NCBI GenBank assembly: GCA_018267795.1
Contig: JAFDXS010000156.1
Span: 1 to 6,309 of the forward strand
Reading direction: 5' to 3'
Length of the DNA: 6,309 nucleotides
DNA from: Bacteroidota bacterium
GTDB lineage: Bacteria > Bacteroidota > Bacteroidia > Chitinophagales > Chitinophagaceae
Shown: piece after piece, positions 1 to 5,214 of the stretch
Numbering within the stretch: position 1 is the first letter of the stretch
Layout: every line of letters starts with the position of its first letter
The notes under the pieces: model-generated
The model's input: only the letters and a program-made list of their open reading frames with translations
What the model was told of the DNA's origin: nothing
The model's database searches: none
Program-made: the position numbers and the translations under genes

Positions 1-124
1 GAGATGTATATACTGCTACCTCATGCCCTTTATCTGCCATACGTGTAGAAAAATGCTCGGCAAATTGCTCAAAGCCGCCGTATTGATTTGGTATGCCCCT
101 GGTGCCAATAATGCCGATCTTCAT
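1..124 (-). CDS. DUF1972-type glycosyltransferase, N-terminal fragment
   Basis: Only the first 41 codons are in the window; the gene runs off the left edge. The ATG at 124-122 opens a protein starting MKIGIIGTRGIPNQYGGFEQ, followed by FAEHFSTRMADKGHEVAVYTS. The GTRGIP-x-x-YGGFE-x-FAE block is the hallmark of the DUF1972 N-terminal domain (PF09314), found in rhamnosyltransferase-like GT4 enzymes of polysaccharide clusters. It forms the first Rossmann strand and the glycine-rich loop of a GT-B fold. These cytoplasmic enzymes transfer a sugar from an activated nucleotide donor to a growing lipid-linked glycan. An AGGA sits only 2 bases before the ATG, so the ribosome site is weak, as is usual in Bacteroidota. 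The gene lies 34 bases downstream of the GT4 gene on the same strand with no terminator between them, so the two are probably co-transcribed. Donor and acceptor cannot be told from this fragment. Confidence 0.88.
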   Translation of the reverse strand, partial: MKIGIIGTRGIPNQYGGFEQFAEHFSTRMADKGHEVAVYTS

Positions 125-158
125 TGTCCTGCTCGTTTTAATACTTTCAATAAGTTCA

Positions 159-1256
159 TTAACCAGCTATAGCTGTGTCTTTATATAGTGCCTGTTGATA
201 TGCCTGGTAGGTATGCAATGCCGCCTGCTGCCAGTTATACTGTTGTTTTACTTTGTCATAGAGTACTGTGTTTACCGGAGCTATTGCTGCCTCTTCCACT
301 GCATGGTAGATAGAAGAAGGTTTGTCAGGTTCGCAATACCATGCGTTGTCTTTATAGTATTCTGTAGTATCGCCCCTGTCTGTTATCACTATGTTGCAGC
401 CGGCATACGCAGCTTCCAGGCTGCTAAGGCCGCAGGTCTCATTCCAGCTTGGCAATACATGTACTTTAGCCCGCTGATAATACTCTATAAGCTTGGCCTG
501 CGGGACAAACCCTTCAAAGCTTATATTACTCGCTGCACTATTCACACATTCTCTATAATACCGTTTGTGGTTAGGCGCAGGATTGCCAATTATTTTTAAT
601 TGAAATCTCGTGTTGTTTAGCGCTTTGATGAGATTTAGCTGGTTCTTATTACCTTCTATTCTTGCTGCGCAAATCACCAGGTTGTTGTCTCGTTGCACTT
701 TGGTATTAATGTTAAAGATGTCAAGATCTATACCATTGTATATAACTTTATGTGGCGTGGCAATGCCATAGTAGTTTGCAAAGCGATTATACTCGTTTTG
801 GGAATTGGGCAATAAGAGCTCGGCATTTTGTGCAATCTGCTTCACTGCATTTCTATGTCCTTTTAATATGTATTGTGTGCTATGTATGGGCTGCCCGTTT
901 TTAATCCACCTTGCCCACGCTTTCAGGTACTCCAGTTTATCGGTAGAAAGGTTTTTTGTCACCAGCGCAGTAATTCCATTCCGATGCAAATGCTCATAAT
1001 CTGTAAAATCTACAAATATGGTAGAGAGTACATACGGTTTACCGCTTTTCAGTAAGTGGGGTAAAATATCTGCGGGGCGAATGATATTGAACACATGCAG
1101 CAGGTCGTAGTTACTATAGTCTATCTTGTCGTTGCCCAGGTGAATGTCCACCTGCACGCCTAGCTTTCGCAGGTATTTGGCTGTAGATACTATCTGTACC
1201 GTATCTCCGCCAAAGACGCTGTATAAATTAGCCCGTGTAAGAAATAGAATTTTCAT
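159..1256 (-). CDS. GT4 family glycosyltransferase (GT-B fold)
   Basis: This 365-residue protein has the usual length of a retaining GT4 enzyme. The N-terminal Rossmann half starts MKILFLTRANLYSVFGGDT, with the glycine loop at residues 16-17. The linker carries VIYNGIDLDIF (171-181), the typical 'NG(V/I)D-x-x-x-F' signature. The C-terminal donor-binding half has ARIEGNKNQLNLIKAL (198-213) and PSWNETCGLSSLEAA (269-283), in which Glu273 and Glu281 form the E-x7-E motif that binds the nucleotide-sugar. No signal peptide or membrane segment is seen, so it should act on the cytoplasmic face of the inner membrane, adding a sugar to a lipid-linked glycan. Its ATG overlaps the stop codon of the upstream polymerase gene as ATGA (1253-1256), which implies translational coupling. 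The DUF1972 glycosyltransferase follows 34 bases downstream. The family is certain; the sugar and linkage are unknown. Confidence 0.93.
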   Translation of the reverse strand: MKILFLTRANLYSVFGGDTVQIVSTAKYLRKLGVQVDIHLGNDKIDYSNYDLLHVFNIIRPADILPHLLKSGKPYVLSTIFVDFTDYEHLHRNGITALVTKNLSTDKLEYLKAWARWIKNGQPIHSTQYILKGHRNAVKQIAQNAELLLPNSQNEYNRFANYYGIATPHKVIYNGIDLDIFNINTKVQRDNNLVICAARIEGNKNQLNLIKALNNTRFQLKIIGNPAPNHKRYYRECVNSAASNISFEGFVPQAKLIEYYQRAKVHVLPSWNETCGLSSLEAAYAGCNIVITDRGDTTEYYKDNAWYCEPDKPSSIYHAVEEAAIAPVNTVLYDKVKQQYNWQQAALHTYQAYQQALYKDTAIAG

Positions 1257-2488
1257 TTTGTTGCTATGGCAGGGTTTAGCGGTTTATTATTTAATTGTGG
1301 AAATGCATTTGAGAATGCAAGTATCCAGATAATGTATTCGGTAACATTGGTTATATAGCTGCCGGTAAACTGGTAAATGAACACAAATGCAAAAAGCCAG
1401 AAGCTGATAGGATTATTGAAAACCTTTGTTTTAAAGAACAGAAATAACTCAAGGGTTATTCGGAATGCAAGTCCTACATACCCAAAGAAAAGTATCGTCT
1501 CTGCACTTGCATTGGGGATTCGGACTGCCTGAGGGGCACTACTATAAAAGTAATATTGTAAGATAGTGTTTCTTCCTAATATATTCAATTGCCCCGGCCC
1601 TATGCCCCAGAGATAACTTTTTTGGGCAATTATCTTATTGGCAAGAATAAAAGCTTCAAAAGTCCGGCCCTTTGCTGATGTGTCTTTGCCTTGCCATACA
1701 TATTGCAGGCGAAGGAATAAAGGATTATCAGGAAAGAAAAAGTAGGCTGCCAGCAATGCGGCGAATATAACGAACAGTGCTATCCCAATGTATTGTTTCC
1801 CTCTTTTCGAAAGTGAAATTCTTTTATAGAAAATTATGAGCAGTAATACAAAACTTATAATTAAGGCAGCCAACACACCCAGTGAAAAGGATAGCAGCAG
1901 TGGAATAGTCACCATAGATAGTGTAGTCCAGGGTTGCCTGGGTTTTAAAAAAATTGCTACAGTATAAAAGTATATGGCTATAGGCGCCAGCCATAAACTG
2001 TAATGAGATGCCTCTGATGTAAACAGTTTGAGGCGTGGAACAACTATGCCATTGGAGATAGGCACCATATACCATACCAGCGGCTTTAAAGAAGGAATGA
2101 ATAATAAAAGAATACTGGCAAGTACTAAAAGAAAATTGAGGATAACTATAGTCTTAAATATTGCATCCAGGTTTATGCTCTTTTCCTCAAGGGCAAACTT
2201 CCAGGCAAAGCCAAAAATCAAGACCGAAATGATAACAAGCAGAGAATTGATATAATGCGAAGCATTAACCCCCTGTATCAAATGTATAATGACAAAAGGC
2301 AATAATGATAGCGTAGCAATGATACATTCATATAACCTGCCTTTGTTGTGCAAATAATAGATCCAGGCGGGTGTAAGCAATAGCGTCAGGGTAAGCCCTT
2401 CTGCAGGCAGCAGGGAATTAAGAAAAAATATTAAGAGACTAAGTGTCAATACCCAGCCCTGTTTTATATGTATAGCCTGTGAGATCAT
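1253..2488 (-). CDS. O-antigen polymerase/ligase-like membrane protein (Wzy/WaaL superfamily)
   Basis: This is a 411-residue polytopic inner-membrane protein with about 11 hydrophobic segments (roughly residues 12-29, 33-48, 54-74, 80-96, 110-132, 162-181, 193-222, 232-252, 329-353, 361-378 and 382-397). A long hydrophilic loop lies at about 253-327, as in the Wzy_C/O-antigen ligase superfamily (PF04932). Matching motifs are RLKLFTSEASHYS (152-164), similar to the family's 'f-x-EPSh' element, and GIGPGQL (295-301), preceded by an Arg-containing GRTFEAF. Such proteins polymerise or ligate undecaprenol-linked repeat units at the periplasmic face. Sequence alone cannot separate polymerase from ligase; the neighbouring glycosyltransferases favour polymerase. 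Start choice: ATG at 2488 gives a short N-terminus before the first membrane segment. An in-frame TTG at 2536 would add 16 hydrophilic residues; it has AAGGAA directly touching it, too close for normal spacing, and an in-frame TAG lies further upstream. The stop overlaps the next gene's ATG. Confidence 0.88.
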   Translation of the reverse strand: MISQAIHIKQGWVLTLSLLIFFLNSLLPAEGLTLTLLLTPAWIYYLHNKGRLYECIIATLSLLPFVIIHLIQGVNASHYINSLLVIISVLIFGFAWKFALEEKSINLDAIFKTIVILNFLLVLASILLLFIPSLKPLVWYMVPISNGIVVPRLKLFTSEASHYSLWLAPIAIYFYTVAIFLKPRQPWTTLSMVTIPLLLSFSLGVLAALIISFVLLLIIFYKRISLSKRGKQYIGIALFVIFAALLAAYFFFPDNPLFLRLQYVWQGKDTSAKGRTFEAFILANKIIAQKSYLWGIGPGQLNILGRNTILQYYFYSSAPQAVRIPNASAETILFFGYVGLAFRITLELFLFFKTKVFNNPISFWLFAFVFIYQFTGSYITNVTEYIIWILAFSNAFPQLNNKPLNPAIATK

Positions 2489-2642
2489 AGGCTTTTTGGT
2501 TTTAGCTTGATAATAGTTTTTAACAGGATTAGTCAATTCCTTAGTAAGCTACTTGCTTAATAATTCGAGAGAAAATAAAAGGGTATGAAACGGTATTTTA
2601 TATGCTTCAAACATTAAATTACAATAATTAAAGAGTAGTACA

Positions 2643-2670
2643 TTGGACTTGACTTTGTTATATAGTTTTG
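2643..2670 (+). promoter_or_regulatory. Candidate Bacteroidota promoter (TTG-N17-TAnnTTTG)
   Basis: TAGTTTTG at 2663-2670 matches the Bacteroidota -7 consensus TAnnTTTG exactly. A TTG at 2643-2645 lies 17 bases upstream, within the 17-23 base spacing described for Flavobacterium promoters. A transcript would start near 2677 and leave a leader of about 208 bases before the surface-protein ATG at 2885. Nearer candidates are poorer: TAAATTCG (2823-2830) and TCGTTTTG (2847-2854) each have one mismatch and no TTG at proper spacing. Confidence 0.42.
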
Positions 2671-2770
2671 TGCCTGTATATACATAACGTTATTCAATAA
2701 TGTAAGTGTGCAACGCTTATATTTCACAGGCTATTAATTATTTGTTATAGAAAAAGATACTTATCGGGCT

Positions 2771-2804
2771 GACTAATAATTAAAAAATATAATATTAATT
2801 AGTC
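2771..2804. repeat. Inverted repeat in leader, 7-base arms
   Basis: GACTAAT (2771-2777) and ATTAGTC (2798-2804) are perfect reverse complements separated by 20 very AT-rich bases. It could be a regulator-binding site or a weak leader hairpin. In such AT-rich DNA a chance origin is also possible, although the outer GAC/GTC bases make it less trivial. Confidence 0.3.
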
Positions 2805-2834
2805 TAAACCCTATTTTTATGTTAAATTCGCGTT

Positions 2835-2852
2835 AGACGATAATCATCGTTT
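2835..2852. repeat. Short hairpin near the surface-protein start
   Basis: ACGAT (2837-2841) and ATCGT (2846-2850) form a perfect 5-base stem around the loop AATC. A G-T wobble (2836/2851) and an A-T pair (2835/2852) extend it to 7 pairs. It ends 32 bases before the ATG at 2885 and no poly-T run follows, so it is not a typical terminator. It could be a leader structure affecting translation, or a small operator. Confidence 0.25.
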
Positions 2853-2872
2853 TGTAAAATATTTAGTGACTC

Positions 2873-2884
2873 TATTAATTAATA
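2873..2884. promoter_or_regulatory. 12-base palindrome abutting the start codon
   Basis: TATTAATTAATA reads the same on both strands and ends exactly one base before the ATG at 2885, where a ribosome site would normally lie. There is no purine-rich Shine-Dalgarno sequence here, which fits AT-rich Bacteroidota translation starts. The palindrome may be an operator or simply a product of the AT-rich leader. Confidence 0.25.
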
Positions 2885-2965
2885 ATGATGAATAAATCTT
2901 TAAATACTATTCGCTCAATAGTATTGCTCCTTATTATTTTATTTACAGGGGTAAAGGTAAATGCC
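2885..2965 (+). other. Sec signal peptide coding segment
   Basis: Residues 1-27 have a positive n-region (Lys4, Arg10), a hydrophobic core SIVLLLIILF (11-20) and a V-N-A cleavage site with Ala27 at -1. The absence of a cysteine just after the site argues against a lipoprotein. This fits Sec export to the periplasm before T9SS transfer. Confidence 0.85.
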
Positions 2966-5128
2966 TCCCACTTGTATGGAGGCGACCTGTATTATAAATG
3001 GATAAGCGGTAACACCTATCAAATTACCCTGGCATGTTATGGCGACTGCAGTGGTGGCGCTTTTCCTAGTTTTCATACCTCTATAGCGGAAATAGAGGTG
3101 TATAGAGGTGCTACATTAGATACTACACTGGAGCTACCCTGCCTTGATACTGCGGGCACAGAAGTAACTCCTGTCTGTAATAAGGAAAAAAATAATACAG
3201 CATGTAATGGTGGCACTTTGCCAGGCATAAAGAAATTCGTTTTCCAGGGAAATGTAACGCTGAAAGGCGTTGCGGATGATTGGGTTTTTGTTTTCAATGG
3301 CAATCTCACCAGCTCTTCTGCAGGCCGAAGCGGTTCTATTACCAACTTATCTTCAGCAGGTACAATGGTGCTGTTAGATACCTTGAACAACCTGGACAGT
3401 GCAAACTCTTCTGCGGAGTTTACAACCATACCAACTCCTTTCTTTTGTATAAACGAATTAGCTAATTATAACCCTGGTGCTGTAGATCCCGATGGAGATA
3501 GCCTTACATTTAAGCTCGTGCCTGGCATTACCGGCGTATTTGGTGGAACTGTTAGTTATGTAACCTACGCAGCAGGCTATGATTATGCCAAATATCCTAT
3601 AGCTGTTAAGGCTCCTGCTGCGTCAAACTTTGTTTTAGATAGTACTACCGGCCAGTTGACATTTACTCCCAATACTATACAGCGCTCCCTGGTAGTGGAG
3701 CAGGTAAATAAATACAATAAAGATGGCATATTGGTTGGTACCAGCATGAGAGAAATGACTGTAGTTGTAATAAGCTGTACCACTAAACCGCCAACGGGTG
3801 TGATCACCAATAATGACGGCGGTAAGATCACCACTGATTATGACTATACAGTTTGTCAATCCCAGGGTGTATTTAATTTTCACATAGATCCTACAAGCCC
3901 TGATGGTACTAATGTCACGGCTACAGCTACAGGTTTACCCCCAGGTGCCAAGTATGTGGTAACAGGTAATGGTACTAAATCACCATCAGGTGTGTTTACA
4001 TGGGATGCCAGTAAAGCAGCTCCTGGATTGTATAAGTTTTTCGTTACGTTTCAAAATGATGCCTGTCCTTTGTCCAGCAGGCAAACGTTGGTGTACACTT
4101 TGTACATAATGCCATCGCCGGTTATGTCCTTTAAACAAATATCCCTGGCTGACTGTAACCATAAGGGAGCCTTCCAGGTGAGCTCTTCAGAAGAGCCATG
4201 GACAGCACAAATATGGGCTGATGGCAGAATAATAGATTCTACTTCAAACCTCACATTATACGATACACTTATCGATAGCCTGGCCCCACTTACTGCCGGA
4301 CATGGCAAGTATACGGTGGCCGTAGTTAACCGAAAAGGCTGTGCGGTTGATACCAGCTTTGGCGTTGCGAAAATACCGGACATAGGCGATAGTGCAATTA
4401 TCACAAGGCCTAGTTGCTATGGCCTTAAGAATGGTGCAATCAACCTGATAGGATTAGGCGGAGCTAAACCACTAACTTATCATTTAGACGGTCATCCGGA
4501 TAAATTGAATGGGCGGTATGATAGCCTGGCTACGGGGGTATATAAAATTACTATAACCGATTCGGTGAATTGCGCAATAACGGTGCCTGTTGTAGTTACC
4601 CAGCCAGATAGCCTACACCTGGCGATAGTTACTGCACCTAATGAATGTACAGGCACTGATGATAATGGACGGGCAACAGTATCACCATTTGGCGGTACAC
4701 CACCTTATACCTATTTCTGGGATATATCGCAACCGAAAACAACGGCAGAAATAAGCAGTATGCCTAATGGTACCTATAGGATATATGTGAAAGATGCAAA
4801 AGGTTGTGCTGATTCCAGCATAGCGGTAATAGGCTATGACAATTGCTGCACGCCATTTGTGCCGAGCGCATTCTCTCCTAATAACGATGGCAAAAATGAT
4901 AAATTCAGAATAAGGTATAGAGGCGATATGAAGCTGATAAATCTGTCAATCTACAACAGGTACGGGCAGCGTGTGTATTTCAGCATTTATCCTGACGAAG
5001 GATGGGATGGAACATTTAATGGGGTGCCACAGGAAATGGGTACATATATCTACTTCATAAAAGCTATCTGCGGAAGTAAAGGCGATAATGTAATTGAGCT
5101 GAAAGGTGACTTAACCCTGGTAAGATAA
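2885..5128 (+). CDS. Secreted T9SS surface protein with SprB-like repeats and gliding-motility-associated C-terminal domain
   Basis: This 747-residue protein is probably exported by Sec and then moved to the cell surface by the type IX secretion system. In order, it has a signal peptide (1-27, cut after VNA); a beta-rich N-terminal region (about 28-300) starting SHLYGGDLYYKW and carrying DPDGDSLTF (201-209), similar to calcium-binding cadherin-like loops; an Ig-like segment (about 302-410) with LPPGAKY and FTWDASKAAPGLYKF; three SprB-like repeats, the first degenerate (about 412-650); and a CHU_C/gliding C-terminal domain (657-747) with FVPSAFSPNNDGKNDKF, SIYNRYGQRVY and EGWDGTFNG. All 18 cysteines are in the mature chain and often fall in pairs within a domain (324/394, 424/486, 511/563, 588/641), suggesting disulfides. 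Tandem ATGs at 2885 and 2888 make the exact start ambiguous by one residue. The gene stands alone, divergent from the polysaccharide genes and convergent with the acyltransferase. No catalytic domain is recognised; adhesion or a motility/matrix role is inference. Confidence 0.9.
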   Translation: MMNKSLNTIRSIVLLLIILFTGVKVNASHLYGGDLYYKWISGNTYQITLACYGDCSGGAFPSFHTSIAEIEVYRGATLDTTLELPCLDTAGTEVTPVCNKEKNNTACNGGTLPGIKKFVFQGNVTLKGVADDWVFVFNGNLTSSSAGRSGSITNLSSAGTMVLLDTLNNLDSANSSAEFTTIPTPFFCINELANYNPGAVDPDGDSLTFKLVPGITGVFGGTVSYVTYAAGYDYAKYPIAVKAPAASNFVLDSTTGQLTFTPNTIQRSLVVEQVNKYNKDGILVGTSMREMTVVVISCTTKPPTGVITNNDGGKITTDYDYTVCQSQGVFNFHIDPTSPDGTNVTATATGLPPGAKYVVTGNGTKSPSGVFTWDASKAAPGLYKFFVTFQNDACPLSSRQTLVYTLYIMPSPVMSFKQISLADCNHKGAFQVSSSEEPWTAQIWADGRIIDSTSNLTLYDTLIDSLAPLTAGHGKYTVAVVNRKGCAVDTSFGVAKIPDIGDSAIITRPSCYGLKNGAINLIGLGGAKPLTYHLDGHPDKLNGRYDSLATGVYKITITDSVNCAITVPVVVTQPDSLHLAIVTAPNECTGTDDNGRATVSPFGGTPPYTYFWDISQPKTTAEISSMPNGTYRIYVKDAKGCADSSIAVIGYDNCCTPFVPSAFSPNNDGKNDKFRIRYRGDMKLINLSIYNRYGQRVYFSIYPDEGWDGTFNGVPQEMGTYIYFIKAICGSKGDNVIELKGDLTLVR
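4118..4834 (+). repeat. Three tandem SprB-like protein repeats
   Basis: Residues about 500-573 and 579-650 are two clear SprB-type repeats (PF13573-like). Each begins with a cysteine-containing strand (Cys511, Cys588), has a Gly-rich 'GG-x-x-P-x-x-Y' turn (GGAKPLTYHL, GGTPPYTYFW) and ends in a 'G-x-Y-x-I-x-x-x-D' strand with a second cysteine (GVYKITITDSVNC, GTYRIYVKDAKGC). Residues about 412-497 keep only the ends of the pattern (Cys424, then GKYTVAVVNRKGC at 474-486) and lack the GG-x-x-P turn, so this copy looks degenerate. Similarity is at protein level; the DNA copies have diverged, so recent duplication is unlikely. Confidence 0.72.
4853..5125 (+). other. T9SS type B sorting domain (gliding-motility C-terminal domain)
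   Basis: Residues 657-747 match the CHU_C/gliding_CTERM family (PF13585/TIGR04131). They show PSAFSPNNDGKNDKF at the start, the conserved IYNRYGQRVY strand, GWDGTFNG, the GTYIYFIKA strand and a final GDLTLVR. In Flavobacterium johnsoniae, type B domains of this kind direct T9SS export of large adhesins such as SprB and, unlike type A, often need a PorP/SprF-like partner. No such partner is encoded in this window. Confidence 0.9.
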
Positions 5129-5147
5129 ACTTCACAAATATTAACAA

Positions 5148-5190
5148 AGAGGGCCTGCAAACATGCTTGCAGGCCCTCTCTTTATGTTTG
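5148..5190. terminator. Bidirectional hairpin terminator between convergent genes
   Basis: AGAGGGCCTGCAA (5148-5160) and TTGCAGGCCCTCT (5167-5179) form a perfect 13-base-pair, GC-rich stem closed by the 6-base loop ACATGC. On the plus strand CTTTATGTTT follows; on the minus strand the stem is followed by TTTGTTAATATTTG. Both sides are T-rich, so it can stop transcription from the surface-protein gene (stop codon at 5126-5128, 19 bases before the stem) and from the convergent acyltransferase gene (stop at 5215-5217). Confidence 0.88.
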
Positions 5191-5214
5191 GTTATTATAG
5201 CTGCGAGGGAACAT

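Larger units (their letters stand above)
2537..2884. other. AT-rich divergent intergenic region
   Basis: This stretch of about 350 bases separates the leftward polysaccharide genes from the rightward surface-protein gene. I see no convincing ORF, tRNA or insertion-element end. For the rightward gene it holds one good Bacteroidota-type promoter and three small symmetric elements, listed separately. For the leftward operon I searched for the reverse complement of TAnnTTTG. The only near match is AATGTTTG on the minus strand (2615-2608), which has one mismatch and no TTG box at proper spacing, so the leftward promoter is unresolved. Confidence 0.7.

Noticed and set aside
195..599. Plus-strand open frame of 134 codons with hydrophobic stretches
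   Set aside because: It lies entirely antisense to the GT4 gene, whose motifs are intact across the region. The translation has no recognisable domain.
1824..2255. Small open frames on both strands inside the polymerase gene
   Set aside because: They overlap membrane segments and the E-x-SH motif of the polymerase; composition explains them.
2649..2682. Sigma70-like TTGACT followed by TATATA
   Set aside because: The spacing between TTGACT (2649-2654) and TATATA (2677-2682) is 22 bases, too long for a standard -35/-10 pair. The Bacteroidota-type boxes fit better.
3073..3429. Minus-strand open frame of 118 codons
   Set aside because: It is antisense to the surface-protein gene, which has a continuous, domain-supported frame here. 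It is a shadow.
4051..4404. Minus-strand open frame of 117 codons
   Set aside because: It is antisense to the stalk repeats of the surface protein, with no motif and no start context.
4118..4834. Possible recent DNA tandem duplication in the repeat region
   Set aside because: The repeats resemble each other only at protein level; no long near-identical DNA copies are visible.
5148..5179. Hairpin as an insertion-element end or attachment site
   Set aside because: Its position between two convergent stop codons, GC-rich stem and T-rich flanks on both sides fit a bidirectional terminator. No transposase or target duplication is nearby.
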